DNA of 16,036 nt from Chloroflexota bacterium (GTDB lineage: Bacteria > Chloroflexota > Anaerolineae > Anaerolineales > Villigracilaceae). The notes beneath the pieces are model-generated. The model worked only from the letters and a program-made list of their open reading frames with translations. It was not told the origin of the DNA and searched no databases. Of the stretch, positions 1 through 8,422 are shown piece by piece (position 1 is the stretch's first letter; the number at the start of each line of letters is the position of its first letter). The translations under genes were made by a program, and so were the position numbers. The stretch spans positions 1-16,036 of the forward strand of contig JAJYOH010000073.1 of NCBI GenBank assembly GCA_021796315.1, read 5' to 3'.

Positions 1-575
1 GTTACTTCAAAGTAGCCAACGGAAAACCGTTTGTTGCCTTTGCCGACTTCCGTGCTGATCCAGTTGCCCATCCTCTTGCTACTCCTACGGGTAAAATCGA
101 AATTTACTCGCCAACACTGGCTGCATTGAACAATCCCGAGGAGATTCCGGCGATTCCGAAGTACATTCCGGAATGGGAGGGCATCAGCGACCCATTGCGC
201 AGTAAATATCCATTGATGATGAGTACCACTCATTATGTAGCCCGTGCGCATTCGACGTTTGACAATGTGGATTATTTGCGTGAGGCACATCCCCAGGCGA
301 TATGGATTAATACGTACGATGCCAAGTATCGCGGCATTAAGAACGGCGACATGGTCAAGGTCTACAACGACCGCGGCGAAGTCCACCTGCCCGCCTATGT
401 GACCACTCGTATCCGCCCAGGCGTTACCAACATGCCGCAGGGTGCCTGGTATACCCCGGATGCCAATGGCGTTGACACGCGCGGTTGTGGCAATGTCCTG
501 ACCAATTACCGGCCGACCCCATATGCAAGAGGGTTTGCCGCGCACACCAACCTGGTTCAGGTCGAGAAGTTATAG
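1..575 (+). CDS. dmsA: DmsA-like molybdopterin oxidoreductase catalytic subunit, C-terminal part (partial at 5' edge)
   Basis: The reading frame is open from base 3 and enters from outside the window, leaving about 190 C-terminal residues. It opens with a stretch ending in TPTGKIEIYS, typical of the end of the catalytic core in DmsA-type enzymes. The molybdopterin dinucleotide-binding domain follows: RAHSTFDNVD, then WINTYDAKYRGIKNGD, NDRGEVHLPA, GAWYTPDANGVD and the final HTNLVQVEKL. The order and spacing closely follow E. coli DmsA as I recall it, more than nitrate reductase or formate dehydrogenase. The family reduces small S- or N-oxides (or other oxyanions) at a Mo-bisMGD centre outside the cytoplasmic membrane, with electrons from DmsB. 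The catalytic N-terminal half, Mo ligand and any Tat signal lie outside the window, so the substrate cannot be read. A TTG at 126 is internal and is not a start. dmsB follows after 10 nt. Confidence 0.93.
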   Translation, partial: YFKVANGKPFVAFADFRADPVAHPLATPTGKIEIYSPTLAALNNPEEIPAIPKYIPEWEGISDPLRSKYPLMMSTTHYVARAHSTFDNVDYLREAHPQAIWINTYDAKYRGIKNGDMVKVYNDRGEVHLPAYVTTRIRPGVTNMPQGAWYTPDANGVDTRGCGNVLTNYRPTPYARGFAAHTNLVQVEKL

Positions 576-585
576 GAGATGAACC

Positions 586-1206
586 ATGGCTAAACAACTA
601 GCTTTTTACGTCAACATCGAGGACTGCACAGGCTGCAAGGCCTGCCAGGTAGCATGCAAGGATAAGAATAACCTGCCCACCGGGATTCGCTGGCGCCGTG
701 TGTTCCAGTACGAAGGCGGCGACTGGATTCCTCAGGAAGGCCAAATGATTCCCAGCAATGTGTATGCCTACACCGTCTCGGCGGCCTGCATGCACTGTGA
801 AAATCCAGTGTGCTTGCAGGTCTGCCCTGCAGCTGCCATCACCAAACGCGAGGATGGCATCGTGCTGATCGACCAGGATAAGTGCATTGGCTGCCGGTAT
901 TGCTCATGGGCTTGTCCGTACGGCGCACCACAGTTCAACGAATCGCTCGGTGTAATGTCCAAGTGCAACATGTGCTATGACTTGGTCGACGAGGGCGAGA
1001 AGCCGGCTTGTGTGCAGGCCTGTCCGTACCGCGCAATGGACTTTGGTCCGCTGGACGAGCTGCAGCAACAGCACGGTAATTTCAACGCACCTGCCCCGCT
1101 GCCCGATCCGAGCATCACCAATCCATCCGTGGTCTACAATCCGAACAAAGTGACCAAATCCACGGGCGATACTAGTGGTCACTTGATGAATCTTGAGGAG
1201 CTGTAA
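586..1206 (+). CDS. dmsB: DmsB-like 4Fe-4S electron transfer subunit
   Basis: This 206-residue ferredoxin-type subunit would carry electrons from the membrane subunit to the molybdenum subunit. Four cysteine groups are visible: C14/17/20/24, C68/71/76/80, C100/103/106/110 and C127/130/142/146. That is the usual DmsB/NrfC/PhsB layout with four [4Fe-4S] clusters. The length matches E. coli DmsB (about 205 residues), and the N-terminal block with CTGCKACQVACKDKNNLP is highly characteristic. There is no signal peptide, so it is presumably co-exported with the catalytic subunit by Tat, as is known for this family. The ATG at 586 is preceded by AGGAG in the gap after dmsA. The stop lies one base before the dmsC ATG, so the genes are probably translationally coupled. 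Confidence 0.95.
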   Translation: MAKQLAFYVNIEDCTGCKACQVACKDKNNLPTGIRWRRVFQYEGGDWIPQEGQMIPSNVYAYTVSAACMHCENPVCLQVCPAAAITKREDGIVLIDQDKCIGCRYCSWACPYGAPQFNESLGVMSKCNMCYDLVDEGEKPACVQACPYRAMDFGPLDELQQQHGNFNAPAPLPDPSITNPSVVYNPNKVTKSTGDTSGHLMNLEEL

Positions 1207-1207
1207 C

Positions 1208-2116
1208 ATGAACACGCGTGAATGGGCATTACTGATTTTCACGATCCTGGGACAGCTGGCCGTAGGCATGATGCTTGTGATGTTGATCATCCGAGCCTAT
1301 GCTGTCCGCAAAGCTGGTATCGAACAGGCCGCACACCTCACTGATGTGCCTCTCTATTTGGTCCTGCCGATCATGGGCCTGGCGCTGCTCGCCTCGCTCT
1401 TTCATCTGGGCAAGTTGGTCCATGTCCTCGGTGCTGTGCCGAACTTGGCTACCTCATGGATGAGTCGGGAAGTGGTGTTCGCGGTGGCGTTCATCGTCTT
1501 CGTGGCGGTCTACGCTTTTCTTCAGTGGCGCAAGATCGGCTCCGAGATCGTTCGGACCTTCATTGGTTGGGTTACGGCTGTGGTCGGCCTGATATATGTA
1601 TATTGCATGGGCATGACCTACCAACTGCCCGCCCAACCTGCCTGGAATACTTGGGCAACTTCGGTAACATTCTTCGTGACCACTTTGCTGCTCGGCGTTT
1701 TAGGCAGCGCGGCGGCCATCATGGTCAACTATACCTGGCTGCTGAAAAAGGAAGCCGCCCACCAGGGTATGATCGGAAATGTATTGCAGTGGATTTCGAT
1801 TACTGCGATCGTTCTGCTCGGCATTGAATTCCTTGTAATGCCGATGTATCTGGCTTTCCTAAGTACGCAAGGTCCAGCGGCTATCCGTATACTTAACCTG
1901 ATAGTTGGGATGTACGGTGCTGCGCTCGCTATTCGGCTGATCCTTGTCTTTGTTGGCGCGGGTATATTGGCAGCTTACCTGCATCGCAATGTATCCCTCC
2001 CAGGCGGAGAAAAATCCTGGGCCATGCTCGTCTACAGCGCTTTTGTGCTGGTGTTGGCAAGTGAGGTCATGGGACGCTTCGTCTTCTACGCAACACACAT
2101 CCGGATTGGTATCTAG
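1208..2116 (+). CDS. dmsC: DmsC-like integral membrane anchor subunit
   Basis: This 302-residue hydrophobic protein has about eight membrane-spanning segments, the number known for DmsC. DmsC anchors DmsAB and oxidises menaquinol. Supporting motifs are the early LLIFTILGQLAVGM segment, SLFHLGK near the second helix, and a C-terminal segment with SEVMGRFVFY, resembling the conserved end of DmsC proteins. I chose the ATG at 1208 (MNTREW) because GAGGAG lies 1196-1201 just upstream; an in-frame ATG at 1193 would overlap dmsB and lacks a better site. No haem-ligating histidine pattern of the NarI type is apparent, in line with the DmsC family. A strong hairpin follows the stop. Confidence 0.9.
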   Translation: MNTREWALLIFTILGQLAVGMMLVMLIIRAYAVRKAGIEQAAHLTDVPLYLVLPIMGLALLASLFHLGKLVHVLGAVPNLATSWMSREVVFAVAFIVFVAVYAFLQWRKIGSEIVRTFIGWVTAVVGLIYVYCMGMTYQLPAQPAWNTWATSVTFFVTTLLLGVLGSAAAIMVNYTWLLKKEAAHQGMIGNVLQWISITAIVLLGIEFLVMPMYLAFLSTQGPAAIRILNLIVGMYGAALAIRLILVFVGAGILAAYLHRNVSLPGGEKSWAMLVYSAFVLVLASEVMGRFVFYATHIRIGI

Positions 2117-2132
2117 CTCTGAACCGGATCAC

Positions 2133-2174
2133 AACCTGGTCAGGGGTGGGTATAAGCCCACCCCTGACCAGGTT
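2133..2174 (+). repeat. Perfect 18-bp inverted repeat (hairpin) between dmsC and the WD40-haem gene
   Basis: Bases 2133-2150 pair without mismatch with 2157-2174 around a 6-nt loop (TATAAG). The stem is GC-rich in its inner half. No U-run follows, so it is not a classical intrinsic terminator. The next gene starts only 14 nt after the stem with a good GAGG site at 2180-2183. It could be a processing or stability element that sets dmsABC and the downstream genes at different levels, a partial terminator, or a copy of a dispersed palindromic repeat. The sequence is plain; the role is inference. Confidence 0.75.
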
Positions 2175-2188
2175 AACACGAGGAAGAA

Positions 2189-5100
2189 ATGACTAAACCA
2201 ACGCTGCGATTGATAGTCGCTTCCCTGTTCCTGCTGACATTTGGATTATCGTTTCGCCATGCGAGTCCTGTTTCTGCCCAGACCGGTGAGTCGGTTCGAG
2301 CGATCACCCTCTCCACCAGCGGCTATGGGCAAGCACTTGCCGTGGCTTTTTCCCCGGATGGAAATTCCCTGGCGGTTGGAAGTTCGTCGGGGATTTATCT
2401 TTTTGACACTCAGAAATTATCCGCCATTGACCGTATCCAGACTAATGCGTGGGTGCGCAGCGTTGCTTTCCTGCCTGGCAGTAATACCCTGGCGGCGGGG
2501 CTGTTTGACAAGACGATCAAACTCTGGCGTATGCCGAAAGCCCAGCTGACCAGCACCTTTGAAGGACATCAAGGCTGGGTGTGGAGCATTTCCGTTTCCC
2601 GCGATGGAACCCTGCTCGCTTCTGCCTCGGACGATAACACGGTGCGCGTTTGGACAACCAGCGGCGTCCCACGGCTTGTCCTGGACAAAAACACAACCGG
2701 CGTGAGAGCCGTTGCTCTTTCTCCAGACGGAAAATTGGTTGCGGCGGCCCTTGAAGATAAGACCGTCCGTATTTGGGGTGTTGAAGATGGCGAGTTGCTG
2801 TATATTTTGGTTGGGCACACCGCTTGGGTACGCTGCCTGGCATTTTCACCGGATGGTAGCCTGCTTGCTTCCGGCTCGTTCGACAAGACGGTCCGGCTGT
2901 GGAATGTTTCTGATGGAAAACTGCTTCAAACAATGAAGGGACACACCGCCAGCGTGTTGGGCGTAGCCTTCTCGCCCGATGGAACAAAGCTGGCTTCCGG
3001 ATCTGTCGATCAAACGGTCCGCTTGTGGCGCGTGAGCGATGGAACTTTATTGAATATTTTGCAGGGCCACACGGATTTTGTCTACGCGGTGGCCTTCTCG
3101 CCTGACGGAAAAACGCTTGCATCCGGTGGTGCTGATAACACGGTTTGCCTCTGGGATTTGGAAAAGCTTCCGGCAGAATCATCCACTGGCAATGATGTGC
3201 AATTACCGGCTACGCCCTCGGACTGTCGCGTTTGCCATCATTCCCGCGGCCTGGGTCAGCCGCCGCGCGTGATCGAGTTGCGCTGCGAGGGTTGTCATAC
3301 GAACGGTGCCAGCCTTGAATGGTGTCCGGCTTTTTCACGTTCACCTGAAGCGGTGACTCCACCGGTAAGTTATACGCCGTACTCTGGACATGCTGGCGTG
3401 CCGGTTGGTGGAAGTGATGTCTCGGTGCTGATTGTATCTCCCTCGAACGGTGAGACTTTATATGCCGGCGATGGAATCACGGCCCCGGCCTATGTAGTCG
3501 GACAGGTTCATTCCGCTACCTCTGCCGCGACGGACTTACAGGTGCAATTAACGGTCTGGTCTGGTAATCAGAATACGGCTACCCTCACCACAACGCCTTC
3601 CCCCACTGGACAGTTCAAGTTCAATCTGTCGATTAACCCACAAGGTGGGATTCCCGTCATCAAGCCCGGTGGTACGGCCTGCGTCCCCTGTCATGCAGAT
3701 TACCGCGCACAAGCTCCCATGCCGAATGGCGACGTGAGGTTGATTGTGACCGTCAATGGATCGAACGGGTTACAAGCCTCTGACGAACGTTGGATAAAAG
3801 TGGATGCCAGCGAAGCCGCTATCCTGCCAGTCGAAGTGGTAGATGCCCTTACACATCAGCCACTGCCCGGACTTTCCATCCAAGCCAGCACTGTATTGTA
3901 TGAATGGCGTTCCCGGTTTGGCAATGCAGTTACGGAACAAAACGGCGTGGCTCAGCTTCTGCTCAACCAACTCTCGCAGGCTCCGACTCTTTATACAGTG
4001 AACGTTCCTCCCACAGTCTATCATGGCAAACTATATTCAAGTGACCAGCCTATCCTCTTGACATTGACTCCAGGCGAGACATCTTACCCGACCGTGACAC
4101 TCAGTGCCCGTACACAGACGGGTCAACTCGCGGGCATCGTGACTGGCGCGAGTCGGCTTGGCGCTCTAATTGGAACTAAGATTTGGGCTGTGCAACTTCC
4201 GACCGGACCCGCGTATTCTGTTGCCTTGGACGCTCAGGATAAATTTTCATTTTCTCAGATTCCAGTCAGCCAATACGTTGTCCTGCCTGATCCACTTTCG
4301 CTCTCACAATATGGGCTGTCGACCACAGAACAAAATGTTGACCTGGTCCATTCACCTCAGGCAAGTACAGCATTCAGCCTCACCAAAAGCGTGTCGATTT
4401 CTGGAACTGTTTCTGCATCGAACGGTGTCTCATTGCCATTCGCATGGTCGACAGTTGGTGAGATTTCCGAAGCCTATGCAGTGGACCCCGCAACCGGCAG
4501 TTTCTTGATTCCGGAGTTTCCTTCCGGTGCTGGATATTTGACTGTCTCTGCCCCTGGGTATTATTCGCACACACAACATATAACTGATTCGTTGCAGTCA
4601 CAGGACTTTCAACTGGTGGCACGACCGGAGACCCAACGTATGAATTGGGGAAATGGCTACTTGATCATTCCGCCGGAGACCGAGTCTACAATCAGCGATT
4701 TATCGATCAGCCTCGACCGAGGCTGGCTTTGGGGAGAAGGCGGCGCTTCACAGCCCTTAACCATAACCTTGCCCATCGGGCGAGTGACAATTCTCAACGC
4801 TGGCTTTGCGCTCGAATACCCCGTTGATGATACAGGTTGGTTGTATATCCGCAAGGGCAGCGCACAAGTTATCTTAAACGGCGACCAGGCTCCGGTCATC
4901 AATGTGGGAAGCGGGCAGATGGTGGCATTGGTGAGCGGGGCACAGCCCATTCCGGCGGAAAGGACCGTTGTGCTGGCCCTACATCCGGTATTGGCCGAAG
5001 CACCCATTTCCGAAGTCGTTGAGCCATCGATGGGAGCGCAGGTGCAAAACTGGTTGGAAAAGGCCGGAATTGGCGTTGCCCAGACCATTACATTAATCAC

Positions 5101-5203
5101 CTACATTCTCTCACTTGTGACCCTATTCACAACTCCTTTGTTTGTATTATTCTGGTATTGGAAAAAGAGACGAAATCTATCAAGTTCTGAGGAGAAACAT
5201 TAA
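2189..5203 (+). CDS. Exported WD40 propeller protein with three CxxCH haem-type motifs and a C-terminal membrane anchor
   Basis: This is a 1004-residue protein. Residues 1-31 are a Sec-type signal peptide ending near VSAQT, with no twin arginine. Residues about 40-326 hold seven WD40 blades (repeated FSPDG, LASGS, TVRLW), enough for one closed propeller. Then come CRVCH (346-350) and CEGCH (366-370), and after a beta-rich stretch CVPCH (498-502), each able to bind c-type haem. Residues about 540-820 look like stacked carboxypeptidase-regulatory/Ig-like beta domains, and about 845-930 recall a FecR-like fold (weak). Residues about 967-991 are a membrane helix followed by KKRR, so the bulk should sit outside the membrane. 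Its place between dmsC and torD suggests an accessory electron carrier or scaffold for the oxidoreductase, but I know no named family with this domain order. The C-terminal stop overlaps the torD ATG by one base. Confidence 0.88.
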   Translation: MTKPTLRLIVASLFLLTFGLSFRHASPVSAQTGESVRAITLSTSGYGQALAVAFSPDGNSLAVGSSSGIYLFDTQKLSAIDRIQTNAWVRSVAFLPGSNTLAAGLFDKTIKLWRMPKAQLTSTFEGHQGWVWSISVSRDGTLLASASDDNTVRVWTTSGVPRLVLDKNTTGVRAVALSPDGKLVAAALEDKTVRIWGVEDGELLYILVGHTAWVRCLAFSPDGSLLASGSFDKTVRLWNVSDGKLLQTMKGHTASVLGVAFSPDGTKLASGSVDQTVRLWRVSDGTLLNILQGHTDFVYAVAFSPDGKTLASGGADNTVCLWDLEKLPAESSTGNDVQLPATPSDCRVCHHSRGLGQPPRVIELRCEGCHTNGASLEWCPAFSRSPEAVTPPVSYTPYSGHAGVPVGGSDVSVLIVSPSNGETLYAGDGITAPAYVVGQVHSATSAATDLQVQLTVWSGNQNTATLTTTPSPTGQFKFNLSINPQGGIPVIKPGGTACVPCHADYRAQAPMPNGDVRLIVTVNGSNGLQASDERWIKVDASEAAILPVEVVDALTHQPLPGLSIQASTVLYEWRSRFGNAVTEQNGVAQLLLNQLSQAPTLYTVNVPPTVYHGKLYSSDQPILLTLTPGETSYPTVTLSARTQTGQLAGIVTGASRLGALIGTKIWAVQLPTGPAYSVALDAQDKFSFSQIPVSQYVVLPDPLSLSQYGLSTTEQNVDLVHSPQASTAFSLTKSVSISGTVSASNGVSLPFAWSTVGEISEAYAVDPATGSFLIPEFPSGAGYLTVSAPGYYSHTQHITDSLQSQDFQLVARPETQRMNWGNGYLIIPPETESTISDLSISLDRGWLWGEGGASQPLTITLPIGRVTILNAGFALEYPVDDTGWLYIRKGSAQVILNGDQAPVINVGSGQMVALVSGAQPIPAERTVVLALHPVLAEAPISEVVEPSMGAQVQNWLEKAGIGVAQTITLITYILSLVTLFTTPLFVLFWYWKKRRNLSSSEEKH

Positions 5204-5901
5204 TGATGCTTACCGATATGGATAGCTGGAAGCCATCTTTGATGGGGGAAACCTTATTGTTCGGCTTGCTGGGAAAAATCTTCTTCGAAGAGATCGATAA
5301 AAACTGGCTGGAGACCCTCATTAGCGAAGATGTTTTTGCAGAGTCCCCTCTTGGCTCGGAGCAAACCGATGTACAGCATGGGTTGGAACTGCTCCAACGT
5401 TGGAGTGCCGAGAATCGTGCTAGCGTTTCCGAGCAGGAGTTTAAAGCGCTTAAACAGGATGAAATGAATCTTTTCATCGGCACGGATCATGTGATCGCGC
5501 CGCTTTGGGAATCAGTGTATTTCAATGAGCGGCACCTTGTATTTCAGGAACAAACCTTGCAGGTTCGAGAGTGGTATGCACGCTTTGGATTGGAGTCCGA
5601 GCGGTTGTATCGCGAACCGGACGATCACATCGGTCTCGAGCTAACCTTTGTAGCGCATCTTGCAACGCAGGCGTTGATTGCGCTGGATGCGGAGGATTTG
5701 GTGGCGCTTGAAAAATACCTGCAAGCCCAGCGCGAATTTCTGAGTGAACATTTGCTGCGCTGGGGCCCGGCGTGGGCTAGGTTGGTCCGGAAGCATGCCG
5801 AGACTGATTTTTATCGTGGGCTTGCTTATCTCACACGCGGCGCACTTGCGGCCACAGCAGAACTCCTCGAAGTTGAAATCCCGAAAGAGGTATTGCTTTG
5901 A
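5203..5901 (+). CDS. torD: TorD/DmsD-family molybdoenzyme chaperone
   Basis: This 232-residue, mostly helical cytoplasmic protein has the family signatures EMNLFIG (88-93 area), APLWESVYF (99-107), VREWYARFGL (121-130) and EPDDHIGLELTF (138-149). TorD/DmsD proteins bind the Tat signal of the catalytic subunit and hold the apo-enzyme until Mo-bisMGD is inserted, so this one most likely serves the DmsA-like protein at the start of the window. The start is the first of two tandem ATGs at 5203/5206. The first overlaps the previous stop as TAATG, with GAGGAG just upstream, so either could be used. Whether it is closer to TorD or DmsD cannot be decided by eye. The stop overlaps the next gene's TTG start. 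Confidence 0.93.
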   Translation: MMLTDMDSWKPSLMGETLLFGLLGKIFFEEIDKNWLETLISEDVFAESPLGSEQTDVQHGLELLQRWSAENRASVSEQEFKALKQDEMNLFIGTDHVIAPLWESVYFNERHLVFQEQTLQVREWYARFGLESERLYREPDDHIGLELTFVAHLATQALIALDAEDLVALEKYLQAQREFLSEHLLRWGPAWARLVRKHAETDFYRGLAYLTRGALAATAELLEVEIPKEVLL

Positions 5902-7100
5902 GCCTGCTGGACACGGCTGAACGTTTCGCCTCGATGGATCGTTCCTCTGTCACGTTGGATAAAACGCGTTGTCTGCATTCCAGAGATCATTTCTCGAGTT
6001 GTGAGGCATGCTATTCAGTTTGCCCTACGGGGGCTATCATTTCAGGCAAGCCGCCAGTCCTTGATTCGAAAAAATGTGAGAGTTGCCTGGCCTGTTTGAC
6101 AGTTTGTTCCGTCGGCGCATATAGTGCGGATGATGCAGTCTCGCCTCTCTTGAACTCGGTCACGCATTTTGAAGGCAAGGCGCTTGAACTTGTCTGTGAA
6201 ACGAATCCCAATTTCAAAAATGGTATTTCAGAATCAAGCATCGGGATTCAGGTGCGAGGTTGTCTGGCTGGACTTGGCACCGGCGCGTATCTGGCCCTGA
6301 CCGCGCTTGGACTCGAGCGCGTCGCGGCCCGGACCGATGGCTGCGCTGCTTGCAAATGGGCAGCCCTGCGCCCGGAGGTGGAAGCACAGGTAGCCCGTGC
6401 AAAAAGTTTTCTGACGGTATGGGATAAAGCGGAGACGCTGACTTGTGTTTCTTCACTTGATAAGACGGTGGAACGTCCACTTTGGAACGCGAGTAATCCG
6501 CCGCTTTCACGGCGTGATTTGTTCCACATGTTAGCCTACCAAGGACAGGTGGCCGTGGCGCGTGCCATGGAATACGGACAGACTCACTCAGGTCCGCGAC
6601 CGGGACGCGATCACATGCGCATGGTCAGTGCAGTGGGACATTTACCAGCTCCAGATGGCGGGAAGAATTTAAGCCTCGGCGACTTTGGATTTGCATCCCT
6701 TAAAATTAATGAGACCTGCACAGCCTGCGAGGCATGTGCACGCGGCTGTCCAACTGGTGCGCTACAGTTTGCAAAAGATGAGGAACAAACAACCTACACA
6801 TTGAAGTTTTCGGCGCGATCCTGTGTAGCCTGCGAATTGTGTGTGCACGTCTGTGCCCCGGAAGCTGCAACTCTGGAACTTTCGCCCACGTTCGCGGATG
6901 TTTTTAGCGAGCAGACGGTTGTGATTCAAGCAGGTGAACTGGTGAAGTGTGAGCGCTGTGGTTCATTGACGGCAAAGCGGGAGGGCCGAAGGCTCTGCGA
7001 TTTGTGTGAGTATCGCGGCACCCATCCGTTTGGCTCCATCCTGCCGCCGGGGTTCAAGCGGAACAAGCCAGTCGTCGCGGAGGGAAGCGATGATCGTTGA
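5898..7100 (+). CDS. Polyferredoxin-like protein: four 4Fe-4S motifs, central cysteine domain, C-terminal zinc ribbon
   Basis: This 400-residue soluble protein has no signal peptide. Cluster motifs are C25 with C35/38/42 (first spacing unusually long), C60/63/66/70, C274/277/280/284 and C309/312/315/319. Between the pairs lies a domain with C100, C122 and a CAAC pair (149-152). An LSRRDLF motif at 203-209 resembles the SRRDxL/SRRGLL motif of NapF-type ferredoxins, although here it is internal. C351/354 and C367/370 form a zinc ribbon near the end. The start is TTG at 5898, overlapping the torD stop, with AAAGAGG 7 nt upstream and no ATG nearby. It overlaps the radical SAM gene by 11 nt. The likely role is electron transfer or assembly in the cytoplasm for the oxidoreductase or for the radical SAM enzyme. 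The exact function is unknown to me. Confidence 0.85.
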   Translation: MSLLDTAERFASMDRSSVTLDKTRCLHSRDHFSSCEACYSVCPTGAIISGKPPVLDSKKCESCLACLTVCSVGAYSADDAVSPLLNSVTHFEGKALELVCETNPNFKNGISESSIGIQVRGCLAGLGTGAYLALTALGLERVAARTDGCAACKWAALRPEVEAQVARAKSFLTVWDKAETLTCVSSLDKTVERPLWNASNPPLSRRDLFHMLAYQGQVAVARAMEYGQTHSGPRPGRDHMRMVSAVGHLPAPDGGKNLSLGDFGFASLKINETCTACEACARGCPTGALQFAKDEEQTTYTLKFSARSCVACELCVHVCAPEAATLELSPTFADVFSEQTVVIQAGELVKCERCGSLTAKREGRRLCDLCEYRGTHPFGSILPPGFKRNKPVVAEGSDDR

Positions 7101-8412
7101 TGTCAACGAGACCACGCTGGCCTCCATCCGAAATCCTGAATTACGTTCGCAGGCGGAGCAGTATGTTCACATCTATCGGGATTTCATGCAGCAAATCCTT
7201 CAGATGGGCATCGAGATCGAGGGTGCTGATGACAGCCAGCAGGTCCGCCAGAGAATCGCCGCACTGGGAAAGCGCGGGGCGGTCGTTCGCAACGACGGCA
7301 AAAGTGTGTACGTCAATCGAATCTCGTTGGGCTGTCTGGCCTGCCAAACAGGAATAGCAAGCAATACTTTTTTTGTCTCTCTTAAATGTCATCGGAATTG
7401 CTTCTTCTGTTTCAACCCGAACCAGGAGGAGTACGAGCATCATCGCGAGCATACGCGGGATGTCGTGGCCGAACTCGATGCTCTGCGCGGGAGTGGTGTG
7501 CGCGTCCAGCATCTGGCCTTGACTGGCGGTGAGCCTTTGCTTTACAAGGAAGAGACCATCCGTTTCTTCCAACGAGCCCGCCAGAATTTTCCAAATGTTT
7601 ATACACGCCTTTACACTTGCGGTGATCATCTTGAGCGCGAAACCCTGCAGGCTTTTAAAGATGCGGGCATGAACGAAATCCGTTTCAGCATCCGCGTCGA
7701 AGATACGGTCAATGCACAGCGGCGCACCTTCGACCAGATCGCTCTGGCGCGTGAATACATCCCGAATGTGATGGTCGAGATGCCAGTACTGCCGGGCTCA
7801 TTGGAATCCATGAAGGTGATCCTAACTGAACTTGACCGCTTGGGTGTATTCGGCATTAACCTGTTGGAGTTTTGTTTTCCCTTTAATAACGCAGATGAAT
7901 TTCGCGCCCGTGGCTATCGCATCAAAGCCAGGCCATTCCGTGTGTTATATAACTATTGGTACGCAGGCGGCCTGCCTGTAGCTGGCAGCGAGATGGATTG
8001 CCTCAACTTGATCGAGTTTGCGTTGGACGAGGGCCTTCACCTCGGTGTGCATTTTTGTTCATTGGAGAATAAGCACACAGGCCAGGTTTATCAACAGAAT
8101 ATGAAGCGTATCAATTCTGACGTGTTGTACTTCTCGCAGCGTGATTATTTTTTGAAATCGGCCAAGATCTTTGGAAAGGATGCCGAAAATGCCAAAGCTG
8201 CTTTCGAAAAGAACGGCTATCGTGATTACATTTCGAGTGATGAACCTCAGAATCTTGCTTTTCATGTCAGCAAGGTGAGGATGTTAAATAAACTTGATGT
8301 CGAAGTGGGCATATCAACCAATGTTTTGGAAGACCGCGACGGAGGAATCTATCTGCGGGAACTCAAGCTTGATTTGACCACCCCTCAAGATTTTCGTCTA
8401 TCTGACGTATAA
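7090..8412 (+). CDS. Radical SAM enzyme of unknown substrate
   Basis: This 440-residue protein has the radical SAM cluster motif CHRNCFFC (C100, C104, C107), which binds the [4Fe-4S] that cleaves S-adenosylmethionine. The SAM-binding TGGEPL follows at 145-150, and later parts of the barrel include YTCGDHLE and NEIRFSIR. A CLAC pair (C82, C85) just before the barrel could bind an extra metal. No SPASM-type cysteine cluster is obvious at the C-terminus. I placed the start at ATG 7090, with GAGGGA at 7079-7084; a longer frame from 7006 would run deep inside the previous gene without need. The 11-nt overlap with the polyferredoxin gene implies coupled production, and that protein may donate electrons. 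The location between torD and the Tat genes suggests maturation of the oxidoreductase or of the haem protein, which is inference only. Confidence 0.88.
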   Translation: MIVDVNETTLASIRNPELRSQAEQYVHIYRDFMQQILQMGIEIEGADDSQQVRQRIAALGKRGAVVRNDGKSVYVNRISLGCLACQTGIASNTFFVSLKCHRNCFFCFNPNQEEYEHHREHTRDVVAELDALRGSGVRVQHLALTGGEPLLYKEETIRFFQRARQNFPNVYTRLYTCGDHLERETLQAFKDAGMNEIRFSIRVEDTVNAQRRTFDQIALAREYIPNVMVEMPVLPGSLESMKVILTELDRLGVFGINLLEFCFPFNNADEFRARGYRIKARPFRVLYNYWYAGGLPVAGSEMDCLNLIEFALDEGLHLGVHFCSLENKHTGQVYQQNMKRINSDVLYFSQRDYFLKSAKIFGKDAENAKAAFEKNGYRDYISSDEPQNLAFHVSKVRMLNKLDVEVGISTNVLEDRDGGIYLRELKLDLTTPQDFRLSDV

Positions 8413-8422
8413 GGAGAATATT

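Noticed and set aside
904..1290. Minus-strand open frame across dmsB and the dmsC start
   Set aside because: It overlaps two strongly supported genes and shows no recognisable motif or ribosome site.
2560..3160. Repeated DNA blocks that might be a tandem repeat or CRISPR array
   Set aside because: The similarity follows the roughly 126-nt WD40 blade period and is diverged at the DNA level; there are no identical short repeats with unique spacers.
2517..3182. Long open frame on the minus strand opposite the WD40 blades
   Set aside because: It is a mirror of the repeated codons of the propeller; the plus-strand frame has clear WD40 and CxxCH motifs, a signal peptide and a ribosome site.
7006..7089. 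Upstream extension of the radical SAM protein
   Set aside because: It would overlap the polyferredoxin zinc ribbon; the ATG at 7090 has a good ribosome site and a natural N-terminus.
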